The notes: generated from the sequence alone by a model not told the origin. A DNA stretch of 64,000 nt from Bactericera cockerelli (GCA_024516035.1 CM044964.1:25536317-25600316), one strand, 5' to 3'. Shown: positions 10,350 to 19,862, counted from the stretch's first letter. Numbers and translations are program-made.

Positions 10350-11231
10350 CTCGTAGTAACATTGGAGTGGCAGCATAAACAATAGTAGATCAACAAATTA
10401 TCTCAATACATAATATAATGATATAGTTGATCGATAAGGCGGCGCACTTCTAGCCTCTAACCTGGAAGTCGGTGGTTCAAGTCCTGGATGCAGCGTAGAT
10501 TTAGTAACTCGATTTTGAGTAGTTGTGATATCAAGAAAGTGATTAACACAAGTATAGTAACTTTTTTTAATGTTGTTTGCTCATCAGTAGAAGTTCATTT
10601 GATTTGCTTACATTTCTTTAGACAATAAATACAATCTCCTCCAATGATTTTCCACTGCGCACAGTACCCAAAGTAGATATAACATTCCCTCGCTATTCAG
10701 CGAGAAAAAAGCCATTGTTTAAGGTACATTTTTGCCTTTGAGCTACCAGTTGTTGTTGTTAATTTGTTACCAATACCAAAGAGATTTTCAATATTCTAAT
10801 CTGAAGGACTTACCTACTTTATTTTTTTCTGAAAGCACAAATGGCATGAAAGACCAGCATAATATACATTATGATATATTTTAAGAACCTATTTGGTTAT
10901 TCTTACCGATTCATTACTTTCTTCCCAATGGAAATAGGTGTAATGTATATGTATAACCTCAGAAATTCATTCGCCATTATACATAAGCCATTAAAACTCT
11001 TAAATAGCAGAGAGACCCAAAGAACTAGGTCGGAAAGATATCAAAAGACGCGATATAAAAAAATCGTTGTTGGGAGGGTTCGGGAGAGCTTCGTCGCGTG
11101 GTGTAGCCACCTGATACACATGGTAGCTAGACCTCATACAGTTATTTTAATAATAATAATGCAGGAAATAGAATTGTCAAACTATAAGGTAAAATTACAA
11201 CAACGATAAGGGAATACGTTCCCCATACAAC
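10350..11231. other. Unique spacer of the foldback element
   Basis: This 882-bp spacer holds a family C SINE (10425-10563) and AT-rich sequence. A 112-codon open frame at 10871-11209 is not recognised as any family and has no support beyond length. Confidence 0.6.
10425..10563 (+). mobile_element. SINE family C
   Basis: Head gttgatcgataaggcggcgc with B box ggtggttcaagtcctgg, body gtagatttagtaactcgatt, tail with aagtgattaacacaagtata. Confidence 0.85.
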
Positions 11232-11989
11232 ATATTTCCCAAGGTGCACTGTACTGGGTGAAAATTTCCTTCCACCCAAGACTTTCCATCAATCACCTGG
11301 GCTCCATACGGAATATCTTGGATAAGAGACTGTCTCATTATCCTTTTTATAATCCTTATTTATGTTTTATGTCCCCCGAAAACTGCTTAGCAAAATATTT
11401 ACATGGTTGTAATGTAAAAAAAACCATGAACTAAGTACATAAAAAAGTCATCATAATTTATGAAAATTTTGGCCACCCTGTATATCTGAAGAGTGAAAAT
11501 ATCATCCAAACTGTCCAGACTATCATATATTTAATATTTGATGATTTTGTTTTCCAATATCAAAGAATTAATTCAAATAATTCAATAAATATAAACATAA
11601 TATACCCCATATAAATCACATAAAAAAGTGGTATTTCATGATTTTGGATCACCCTGTATACAGAACAGAGTTCAAAAAGCTCATTATTGTTAGTCTAAAA
11701 ATAAAATTAGAACACATATTGAGTAATTTGAAACAAATTTGAGCTTCTTAGATGTTCATCTACTATTTTTATAAATTTCTTAAAGTGGGGTCCAAAATGC
11801 CATTTTTCGACTTTTCCGCCAAACTTCAACCGCTTTGCGGCAGTGGAAGATAACATCCAATTTCGACAAAAGTTATATTTTTGGAAACGTCTGACCATGC
11901 TGCAACTTTTTTTTGCTATTAAAATTCTCGATTCAAAAATTCGCTTTTTTCGGCCCAGCCTAACGATCATCTAGATTCTAGCTAAACCC

Positions 11990-12825
11990 TAGGTATCTAT
12001 TATCTTCTGCCAAACCACCTGCCATGCCAAACGAAATATACTAAGCATTCTATCTGCCAAAGACGCTGTCTCTATTATAAATTCCAACTCTATTCAAAAT
12101 ATTCACTAATATCTACCGCTAAGTCATTTAGCAAGCTGGGACAGGAAAGTTTTGTACCTCAAATTCAAGCAGGTGACTTTCTTCTCAAACTTAAATCCCC
12201 CTGGGCCTGAGGGGTTCCCTAACTCTCACCCCCCCCCGCCCAGAGGTACCCCTAACTCCTCCCCTTGCGGGTGTCCCAAACCACACCCCTCCCCTAGATA
12301 AACCCCTCCCCCAATATTTCCTAATACCTCCTCCTTCTCCTCTGGGGTTCTAAGAAACTTCACGTGAAAGTTAGGAGACACTTCTTGCATTTTTTTTTTG
12401 TTGCTCCTTTATATCTTTTTACTCCTTCTTTTTCAACCGCTTTTTTTAATCGCTCTGCTTCTATAGTGCGTTGTAAGCCGTTGAATCTCCGACTCGAGGG
12501 AAGTCGGTCTTATAATTATTTTTATTTTTTTAACAGCAAAATACCTATTTTTATTAATATAAACACACTCATTCATAATAAAATAAAAATAGTAGATAAT
12601 TATATTTAAAAATGAGGCATCCCCGCTCCATCTTCGTAGGGTAAGCTTCTTATGAGCCTCCTTGCTCCTCTTATTCTCAACCCAACTGCTCTTTTTATTG
12701 ACTGTGCTTTCAACCAAGATAGTATCTGGGAATAGGGTTTGTTCCACTTTGTTGAAAAGTTGATTCCTCTATAATTCGGCCTTTAATAATTAAAAATACA
12801 AAAGGTATTTCGGCCTAACAAATTA
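11990..12825. other. Stretch with C-rich and AT-rich parts, no recognised gene
   Basis: 12190-12360 is C-rich with several ccctcccc and accccccccc runs. 12360-12780 is mixed AT-rich sequence with overlapping open frames on both strands (12364-12609 and 12433-12747) that match no family I know. Confidence 0.45.
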
Positions 12826-12978
12826 CAGTCGGACCTAGATATAAGAGAACTGGATATAAGATAATATTGATTAAAGATAAACAATTCCAGTTCCAATTTA
12901 CTTCTCTATATGGAGAGATAAGCTCTTTTTATAAGAGAAACTTGGATATAAAAGAATTCTTCCAGATTTGACTGTATT
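12826..12978. mobile_element. Pogo-like MITE
   Basis: Left end tacagtcggacctagatata and right end gatttgactgta form imperfect inverted termini next to TA. The internal repeats ggatataagagaa recall the cagt...cgatataacgaa ends of pogo/Tigger elements. A second copy lies at 20745-20946. Confidence 0.55.
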
Positions 12979-12989
12979 ACAAAATACTC

Positions 12990-13115
12990 CTCAGCCGGCG
13001 AACTTATAACCTGGAGGTCCGTGGTTCAAGTCCCAAGTTAAGCAAAGTTCTAGTAAAGCGAGTTTGAGTAGTTGTGACATCACGAATGTGATTACCACAA
13101 ATATCAGTATCAGTA
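12990..13115 (+). mobile_element. SINE family C
   Basis: Contains ggaggtccgtggttcaagtc and tagtaaagcgagtttgagta, with a tail atcacgaatgtgattaccac. A further repeat segment (13140-13250, gaacatacctggacagctgt) recurs inverted around 46605-46650. Confidence 0.8.
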
Positions 13116-13299
13116 TAAACAGAAAAGTGAGAAGTTGTATTAGATGTAAATGAATATCAGAACATACCTGGACAGCTGTTTCGAGCTTATTTGCTCTCAT
13201 CAGCAGGTAATAGTTCTGAGTATCCATGCCATCAACTAACTTCTCTATTTTTAATAAGTTATGATTTTTTTTAATTTTAATTTAATTTAAAACTTAATT

Positions 13300-13400
13300 C
13301 CATCAAAGGGTGGCGTCATCGTAAATGATGGTAGCCAGACAGTGGAGTAATGACTCAGCACTTCTACCACTGTCTTTACAAGCAGGCTAATAATTGAACC
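13300..13400 (+). repeat. Repeat family H
   Basis: Contains agggtggcgtcatcgtaaat, gacagtggagtaatgactca and gcacttctaccactgtcttt. The other copies are 26620-26760 (minus) and 42774-42885 (plus). The first bases of this family (gacgccaccctatgatgatga when reversed) are reused in the acceptor satellite at 13895-16205. Confidence 0.8.
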
Positions 13401-13409
13401 AAGCCAATG

Positions 13410-13566
13410 CTGGTGTACCTACTCCCTGTTTATACTTCCCCAACCAAACTGCTGGTCTACTCCCTGTTTATAGTTCCCCAGCCAGACTGCTGGTCTACTC
13501 CCTGTTTATACTTCCCCAACCAAACTGCTGGTCTACTCCCTGTTTAAAGTCCCTCAGCCAGACTTA
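13410..13566 (+). repeat. 38-bp tandem repeat, about four copies
   Basis: Units of the form actgctggtctactccctgt followed by ttatacttccccaaccaa repeat about four times with alternating variants (acttccccaaccaa or agttccccagccag). Confidence 0.85.
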
Positions 13567-13639
13567 ATTTACTTTAAAAAAAAATTAATTTAATTTAAAA
13601 ACAATTTTAAATATGATAACTTTAAACCTGAACACTCAC

Positions 13640-13826
13640 CTTGAAGTCGCATATGTTCGGGTGCTGGTACCTATACACGAGGTGCTCCGACGTGGTGTAC
13701 CACCCACACATGATGGGCACGAAGGAGATGACGGCGGGCGACACCCAGACGTTGAGAAGCATGAAGGCCACCACTCTCTTGGTCATGTTGATGGGGTACT
13801 TGAGGGGCTTCACGATGGCGTAATAC
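13640..13826 (-). CDS. Octbeta1R-like: Beta-adrenergic-like octopamine receptor, exon C (TM4, ECL2)
   Basis: This exon completes the Arg codon of the DRY motif and encodes receptor residues 137-199: YYAIVKPLKYP (intracellular loop 2), TM4 (about 154-176, with the conserved Trp at 164 in NVWVSP) and extracellular loop 2 (GWYTT to NICDFK). Cys196 is the expected partner of Cys112 in the TM3-ECL2 disulfide. The acceptor on the minus strand is ctcaccatccccag, and the exon starts with the third base of an Arg codon. The donor after CDFK is gtgagt. Length is 187 nt, entering in phase 2 and leaving in phase 0. Loop 2 and TM4 look closest to insect Octbeta1R by memory, and the subtype is an inference. 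The next exon (TM5 onward) was not found at lower coordinates. Confidence 0.93.
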
Positions 13827-14535
13827 CTGGGGATGGTGAGGAGATAGAACATTAATAAAAATTAAAAAAAAAAAAAATATTAAAAAAATTAAAAAATTAA
13901 ATTTTTAAAAAATACTTCTGATTCATCATCATAGGGTAGCGTCCACGATGGCGTAATACCTGGGGATGGTGAGAAAGTAAAATATTAATAAAAATTAAAA
14001 AAAAAAAAAATTGAAAATTAAAATTTGAAAATACTTCCGATTCATCATCATAGGGTGGCGTCCACGATGGCGTAATACCTGGGGGTGTTGAGAAGATAAA
14101 ACATTAATAAAAATTAAAAATAAAATAAAAAACTAAAATTAAAAAATTAAAATTTGAAAATACTTCCGATTCATCATCATAGGGTGGCGTCCACGATAGC
14201 GTAATACCTGGGGATGTTGAGAAAACATTTGAAAACACTTCCGATTCATCATCATAGGGTGGCGTCATGGTCATAATAATAATGACAGTAAGGGGGATAG
14301 CCACGGGAGAGAAAAAGATGGACTACACAAAGTCGATCATAAAATAACCTCCCCACATTATGAACCAAACAACTTCAGGAGACTTGATCTTCGGATCCGC
14401 TCCTGAAGTTACAACACCAGGAGAATTGATCATATGATCCGCTCCAGGTGTGATACCCTTTGGAAGGTGATGATTGCCTTCCAAAGGAGAGAAAGTGAAT
14501 AATAATAATGATAGTAATAATATTAATGATAATAA

Positions 14536-14625
14536 AGGCCACCACCCTCTTGGTCATGTTGATGGGGTACTTGAGGGGCTTCACGATGGCGTAATACCTG
14601 GGGATGGTGAGAAGATAAAACATTT
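14536..14625 (-). pseudogene. Longer partial duplicate of exon C (copy 4)
   Basis: Besides the acceptor, this copy retains about 62 bp of exon C, coding YYAIVKPLKYP through RVVAF. It then breaks off into ATT-type microsatellite (attatcattaatattatta when reversed). It has no donor site and no TM4, so it is a fragment rather than an alternative exon. Confidence 0.88.
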
Positions 14626-14671
14626 AATAATAATAATAATAATAATAATAATGCTTTTTCTTTGTGTTATT

Positions 14672-14937
14672 ATGTCACAATTTTAGTGGGTAGCGCAGAA
14701 CCATAGGACTTTACCACTTTAATTTACAATATCTTGTATTATTTTTTTGCCTAAGATTCTGCCACTGGTCGCTGCTTCACATTAAAGCAGCTACTCATTT
14801 TTCCTCACGAGGTATGAGTGGACCCCGAACATCCAAGTACAGAGCAGAAAAAATCCTCCCCTGCTGGGAATCGAACCCAGGTCACCATGTGTGCAATGCC
14901 TAGCGCGCTAACTCGCTCTGCCACAGTGACTACATAA
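14672..14937 (-). mobile_element. SINE family E, long copy inside the array
   Basis: Head (B box ctgggttcgattcccagc, inverted) at the right, then a body including gttcggggtccactcatacc, and an end with ctgcgctacccactaaaatt. It matches 51005-51270 closely and lies between two groups of acceptor copies. Confidence 0.88.
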
Positions 14938-15255
14938 AAAACATTTGAAAATACTTCAGATTTATTATTATTATTATTAACTGATCTGGTTGCAGGCTTC
15001 ACGATGGCGTAATACCTGGGGATGTTGAGAAGATAAAACATTTGAATTTACTTCCGATTCATCATCATAGGGTGGCGTCCACGATAGCGTAATACCTGGG
15101 GGGATGTTGAGAAGATAAAACATTTGAAAACACTTCCGATTCATCATCATAGGGTGGCGTCCACGATAGCGTAATACCTGGGGATGGTGAGAAGATAAAA
15201 CATTTGAAAATACTTCCAATGAGGGGCTTCACGATGGCGTAATACCTAGGGGGAT

Positions 15256-15672
15256 GTTGAGAAGATAAAACAATTGAAAACACTTCCGATTCATCATCAT
15301 AGGGTGGCGTCCACGATAGCGTAATACCTGGGGATGTTGAGAAGGTAAAACATTTGAAAATACTTCCGATTCATCATCATTGGGTGGCGTCCACGATAGC
15401 GTAATACTTGGGGATGTTGAGAAGGTAAAACATTTGAAAATACTTCCGATTCATCATCATAGGGTGGCGTCCACGATAGCGTAATACCTGGGGATGTTGA
15501 GAAGGTAAAACATTTGAAAATACTTCCGATTCATCATCATAGGGTGGCGTCCACGATAGCGTAATACCTGGGGATGTTGAGAAGGTAAAACATTTGAAAA
15601 TACTTCCGATTCATCATCATAGGGTGGCGTCCACGATGGCGTAATACCTGGGGATGTTGAGAAGATAAAACA
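15256..15672 (-). repeat. 80-bp acceptor satellite block
   Basis: Five copies sit at an exact 80-bp spacing (15327, 15407, 15487, 15567, 15647). Each monomer joins the exon C acceptor and 16 coding bases to a family H end (gacgccaccctatgatgat) and then a spacer gaatcggaagtattttcaaa. The copy at 15407 reads cccaag instead of ccccag and still keeps an AG. Confidence 0.92.
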
Positions 15673-15795
15673 TTAATAAAAATTAAAAAAAAAAATTAAA
15701 AATTAAAAAATTAAATTTTTAAAAAATACTTCCGATTCATCATCATAGGGTGGCATCATGGTAATAATAATAATGATAGTAATAATAATAATGAT

Positions 15796-15885
15796 AATAA
15801 AGGCCACCACTCTCTTGGTCATGTTGATGGGGTACTTGAGGGGCTTCACGATGGCGTAATACCTGGGGATGGTGAGAAGATAAAA
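15796..15885 (-). pseudogene. Longer partial duplicate of exon C (copy 14)
   Basis: As in copy 4, the acceptor and about 62 bp of exon C are kept, followed by an ATT-rich microsatellite. It is nearly identical to copy 4, so the two share an origin. Confidence 0.88.
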
Positions 15886-16205
15886 CATTTGAAAACACTT
15901 CCGATTTATTATTATTATTATTAACTGATCTGGTTGCAGGCTTCACGATGGCGTAATACCTGGGGGTGGTGAGAAGATAAAACATTTCAAAACACTTCCG
16001 ATTTATTATTATTATTATTAACTGATCTGGTTGCAGGCTTCACGATGGCGTAATACCTGGGGGTGGTGAGAAGATAAAACAATTGAAAACACTTCCGATT
16101 TATTATTATTATTATTAACTGATCTGGTTGCAGGCTTCACGATGGCGTAATACCTGGGGATGTTGAGAAGATAGAACAATTGAAAATACTTCCGATTTAT
16201 TATTA
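15866..16205 (-). repeat. 97-bp acceptor satellite block
   Basis: The copies at 15862, 15959, 16056 and 16153 are spaced exactly 97 bp. Each monomer joins acceptor, exon start through gtgaagcc, the tail of SINE family G (tgcaaccagatcag), an ATT/AAT run, and atcggaagtgttttcaaatg. A complete family G SINE lies directly to the right (16205-16529). Confidence 0.9.
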
Positions 16206-16529
16206 TTATTATCTGATCTGGTTTGCAGGGTTTACAGTGAAACCCTAACAATTAACACTGCGACAAATTAGATCTATTGTGACCCCTTAATTCTTTTTGG
16301 TTTTAACGTCTTGATTGAGATGTTGATAGTCTGGACGGGGTTTTACCCTCCATTCGCTGGGAATCATGCCAGCTACCCACAATAATCTCACCCAGACTGG
16401 GTAGGGCCGGAAATGCCAGCCTCACGTGTTTGGAGGGAATAGAATTTTCTTCAAAAAGTCTGCTCCAACCGGGGACCAAACTCGGTGTCTACGGGCAGTA
16501 GTCACAACCATTACGCCACGGAGGCTGGA
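16205..16529 (-). mobile_element. SINE family G (tRNA head plus shared core)
   Basis: On the minus strand the order is a tRNA-like head (agcctccgtggcgtaatggt), a core (agactgggtgagattattgt) also found in 5S-headed family F, then ttggttttaacg-type sequence inverted and a tail ending in ctgcaaaccagatcagat. A second copy is at 63407-63734. Confidence 0.85.
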
Positions 16530-16559
16530 ATACTTCCGATAACATTAGTTATCGGAATT

Positions 16560-16862
16560 AGAGCGCGCGATTAGTTCAATGGTTAATCACTCGCTTGCCA
16601 TGTGGAAGGTCCCGGGTTCGATCCCCCGTGCCAACAAAAATTTGTATACTTAATTTGGTTACAATTGTTTGTAAGGGATACCTTCCGGTGCGCTCGTGTT
16701 GACCCAGCACCTAATTGGGAAGTATTGTGTCACTTCTCGCCCATCAGAGGGGAGGCATATTACGGGATGTGTAGGCTACAACACAGACCACAAGCGTCTA
16801 CAGTAGCTCCTGTTTCACGACTACGAAATAAAAAAATTCTGTGAAACACTCATCTTTTAAAA
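16560..16862 (+). mobile_element. SINE family A, full-length copy
   Basis: Head gcgcgcgattagttcaatgg with B box cgggttcgatccccc, body ttccggtgcgctcgtgttga, tail tctgtgaaacactcatc and A run. Confidence 0.9.
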
Positions 16863-17039
16863 GAAAAATTACATACAGGGTCCTTGACATTTTGCAGCAG
16901 CCTCTTCCATTTATTTCTACCCTGAGCTAAGCTCTGTTAATCTTCTTGGATTCTAGTGAAAATATATCCGTGACACCATTAGCAATTTTCGGAATTAATA
17001 AACTACCATCTTTATCTTTTATCCCATAAAACATATAAG

Positions 17040-17110
17040 ACAAGTTTGACTGCTGGAGTAGAGGGACTTTTCAGTCTTACCTCGGCAGTATAAACAGGGT
17101 ATATTCTATT
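17040..17110 (+). mobile_element. SINE family B tail fragment
   Basis: Contains ttgactgctggagtagaggg and cggcagtataaacagg, a diverged match to the family B tail (ttactgctggaataatggga, gggcagtataaataagg). Confidence 0.6.
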
Positions 17111-17289
17111 CTATCTTGGAATGTCCTTTTCTATCCCCTATTCGAGCATTCCCAACCCCTCCATCACTTGAGTATAACAAAGACGGAATGGATTCTCTGA
17201 TGTTATACTTTAAGAGAACTGGTTTATTCAGAAAAAACTATGCTTGAAAACGGTATGAATTTACCACAACGAATAAAGCTCTTAAAAAA

Positions 17290-17500
17290 AAGCAATCTCT
17301 TCCACCCAACAAAAGGGTTGGGTGGAAGAGATTGCCAAAGGCAATTCTCATATATTGTTGATTAATTTGTAATTACCTATGTTGTATATATGTCCAATTA
17401 ATAAAGTGTTGGTTTGCCGGTGTCGGATGACACCAGTAAACCATTGTTCAATAATTGTCGAGTCGGCATAATAATAATAATAATAATAAAAAAAAACTAA
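17290..17500 (+). mobile_element. Repeat family J with (aat)n tail
   Basis: Starts gggttgggtggaagagattg, has an AT-rich body (gtatatatgtccaattaata) and ends in (aat)n. A short inverted piece of its head (gcaatctcttccacccaac) precedes it, so the two heads face each other. Confidence 0.8.
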
Positions 17501-17559
17501 TAATAATAAAAAAACGAAAAAATAGTTTGACACAACAGTTTTATTTGAGTTTCAAGCGA

Positions 17560-17755
17560 ATGGAGTGTAAGCCCCCCGTCGTGATATAAACATGTTGACA
17601 GAGGAACTGAGGTAATAAGAAAGGAAGGGGGAGAGAGTAAAAATAAGGAGGAAGAGAAAGTTAGATTGAGCGAAAAAGGGTGTGATAAAAAGAGAGAAAG
17701 AGAGAGAGAGAGAGAGACAGGAAAAACAAGAGAAAGAAAGAACAATCGAAGAGAT
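17560..17755. repeat. Family F tail scrap and GA tract
   Basis: gcgaatggagtgtaagcccc and cgtcgtgatat are family F tail sequence. They are followed by a GA-rich microsatellite (17600-17755). Confidence 0.7.
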
Positions 17756-17801
17756 ACCGACCCCCCTCCCTGTCCCTCCTCAAATGAGTAGCGCTACTCA
17801 C

Positions 17802-17911
17802 CTGTCCACGCTGATGCAGCAGAGATGCAGAATGCTCGCGGTGGAGAAGTAGACGTCGAAACTGTTCCACACGTCACACATGAAGTAGCTGAAGTTCCAC
17901 TTTCCCGTCAC
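17802..17911 (-). CDS. Octbeta1R-like: Beta-adrenergic-like octopamine receptor, exon B (TM3)
   Basis: This 110-nt exon encodes receptor residues 101-136. [10 protein letters not shown] is extracellular loop 1, with Cys112 at the top of TM3. TM3 contains [12 protein letters not shown], where Asp119 corresponds to D3.32, the residue that binds the amine of octopamine. HLCCISVD leads into the DRY motif. The acceptor is ttcctccgccag and the donor gtgagt. The exon begins in phase 0 and ends with two bases of the DRY arginine codon, which exon C completes. The 22-bp minisatellite of intron 1 ends 12 bp upstream of its acceptor. The fit to exons A and C in phase and in receptor order supports one gene. 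Confidence 0.93.
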
Positions 17912-17924
17912 CTGGCGGAGGAAA

Positions 17925-18131
17925 GCTCAACTATTAGATGCTCTTAGCTCAACTATTAGATGCTCTTAGCTCAACTATTAGATGCTATTAGATCAACTAT
18001 TAGATCAACTATTAGATGCTCTTAGCTCAACTATTAGATCAACTATTAGATGCTACTAGCTCAACTATTAGATGCTCTTAGCTCAACTATTAGATGCTAT
18101 TAGCTCAACTACTAGATGCTATTAGCTCAAC
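17925..18131. repeat. 22-bp minisatellite, first block (about nine units)
   Basis: Units of gctcaactattagatgctat plus ta, with variants (gctctta, gctacta, gatcaac). It begins 12 bp from the exon B acceptor. On the transcribed strand each unit holds ctaat, a match to the loose branch-point consensus. Confidence 0.93.
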
Positions 18132-18391
18132 TGAATCGTGATATGCAAAAAGGGCTTCAGTCAGTAAAAATTCAAAATGGAGATAAGCTCACCAAAAATT
18201 ATTTTAATACTCTGCCGATCTTTCTATACAAAAAGGGTCTCTGTGACATACACCTTCATTGAAATAATAAGAACTTAGTGTAGATGTTTTATGTAAAAGA
18301 GACCTCAGTCAATGACTTACAAAGCTCAGAAGATGTAGCTCAGGTCAACAAGGAGATGTTGACTGAAGCCCTTTTTGCATATCACGATTCA
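18132..18391. mobile_element. Inverted-repeat element with 31-bp ends
   Basis: The first 31 bases, starting tgaatcgtgatatgcaaaaa, are repeated inverted at the end (18361-18391). The 260-bp element interrupts the minisatellite. It has no transposase and is MITE-like. A second internal similarity pairs aaaaagggtctctgtgac with the complement of gcctcagtcaatgac-like sequence only weakly. Confidence 0.75.
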
Positions 18392-18397
18392 ACTATA

Positions 18398-18637
18398 GCT
18401 GTATTTTTCTTTCTAACTAAAAAAAATTCCAGGTTAGGGTTTTTCCAAATGTTTCCATTTTATTCCAAGGTCAACTTCATTTTCTAACCAAAGTTAACTA
18501 ATCGGGAATAAAATGAACCAAACTGGAAGCAAGAATTTTCTACTTCCATTTTGGTTAACTTTGGAAAAATGACTTGCTTCCAGTTTGGTTCATTTTATTC
18601 CCGTTTGGTTAACTTTGGTTAGAAAGAAAAATACGGC
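18398..18637. mobile_element. Inverted-repeat element with 20-bp ends
   Basis: The left end gctgtatttttctttctaac and right end gttagaaagaaaaatacggc are inverted with one mismatch. The interior is itself palindromic: gaaccaaactggaagcaag and its complement occur at about 18513 and 18571. A diverged relative follows the array at 19875-20130. Confidence 0.75.
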
Positions 18638-19862
18638 TTTTTAGATGCTATTAGCTCAACTATGAGATGCTATTAGCTCAACTATTAGATGCTACTAGCT
18701 CAACTATTACATGCTATTAGCTCAACTATTAGATGCTATTAGCTCAACTATTAGATGCTATTAGCTCAACTATTGGATGCTATCAGCTCAACTATTGGAT
18801 GCTATTAGCTCAACTATTAGATGCTATTAGCTCAACTATTAGGTGCTATTAGCTCAACTATGAGATGCTATTAGCTCAACTATTAGATGCTACTAGCTCA
18901 ACTATTAGATGCTATTAGCTCAACTATTAGATATTATTAGCTCAACAATGATAACTATTAGATGCTCTTAGCTCAACTATTAGATTCTATTAGCTCAACT
19001 ATTGGATGCTATCAGCTCAACTATTAGATGCTATTAGCTCAATTATTAGATGCTCTTAGCTCAACTATTAGATGCTATTAGCTCAACTATTAGATGCTAT
19101 TAGCTCAACTATTAGATGCTATTAGCTCAACTATTAGTTGCTCTTAGCTCAACTATTAGATGCTCTTAGCTCAACTATTAGATGCTATTAGCTGAACTAT
19201 TAGATGCTATTAGCTCAACTATTAGATGCTATTAGCTCAACTATTAGATGCTATTAGCTCAACTATTAGATGCTATTAGATCAACTATTAGATGCTATTA
19301 GATCAACTATTAGACGCTATTAGCTCAACTATTAGATGCTCTTAGCTCAACTATTAGATGCTCTTAGCTCAACTATTAGATGCTCTTAGCTCAACTATTA
19401 GATGCTATTAGCTCAAATATTAGATGCTATTAGCTCAACTATTAGATGCTATTAGCTCAACTATTAGTTGCTCTTAGCTCAACTATTAGATGCTCTTAGC
19501 TCAACTATTAGATGCTATTAGCTGAACTATTAGATGCTATTAGCTCAACTATTAGATGCTATTAGCTCAACTATTAGATGCTATTAGCTCAACTATTAGA
19601 TGCTATTAGCTCAACTATTAGATGCTATTAGATCAACTATTAGACGCTATTAGCTCAACTATTAGATGCTCTTAGCTCAACTATTAGATGCTCTTAGCTC
19701 AACTATTAGATGCTCTTAGCTCAACTATTAGATGCTATTAGCTCAAATATTAGATGCTATTAGCTCAACTATTAGATGCTATTAGCTCAACTATTAGATG
19801 CTATTAGCTCAACTATGAGATGCTATTAGCTCAACTATTAGATGCTATTAGCTCAACTGTTA
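18638..19862. repeat. 22-bp minisatellite, main block with 330-bp higher-order repeat
   Basis: About 55 units of the same 22-bp sequence. Rare variants recur at an exact 330-bp (15-unit) distance: gctgaactat at 19191 and 19521, tagacgctat at 19311 and 19641, and ctcaaatatt near 19412 and 19742. A 15-unit block was therefore duplicated as a whole. Confidence 0.93.

Larger units (their letters stand above)
9615..11962. mobile_element. Foldback DNA transposon with ~735-bp inverted arms (hAT-like)
   Basis: The left arm (9615-10349) and right arm (11232-11962) are near-perfect inverted repeats. The ends read tagggtgggccgaaaaaagc on the left and its near-complement on the right. An 8-bp direct repeat, acgatcat, flanks the element at 9607-9614 and 11963-11970. 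Eight-base target duplications and a YARNG-type terminus fit the hAT superfamily. Both arms contain the tatacagggtgatccgaaat and atatacagggtggcc motifs, so those insertions predate the arm duplication. No transposase was found. The mirrored open frames in the arms are not genes. Confidence 0.85.
13895..16205 (-). repeat. Tandem array of 17 duplicated exon C splice acceptors
   Basis: The exon C acceptor plus its first coding bases recurs 17 times inside intron 2. Counting the first exon base, the copies sit at 13959, 14078, 14207, 14597, 15015, 15095, 15177, 15245, 15327, 15407, 15487, 15567, 15647, 15862, 15959, 16056 and 16153. Each has a pyrimidine-rich lead (ttttatcttctcaacatcc or similar), an intact AG and then gtattacgc[c/t]atcgtg, which keeps the frame that joins to exon B. 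All lie before the real exon C in transcription order. Splicing to the common 80-bp type would add YYAIV-DATL and a stop. Confidence 0.93.

Noticed and set aside
15743..15985. Alternative full exons encoding receptor variants in the intron array
   Set aside because: No copy carries TM4 or a donor at the right place; the longest keeps 62 bp of coding sequence. They are acceptor fragments, not mutually exclusive exons.
13895..16205. CRISPR-like array
   Set aside because: Regular spacing, but the spacers are also repeated, the monomers derive from an exon and SINEs, and the genome is eukaryotic.
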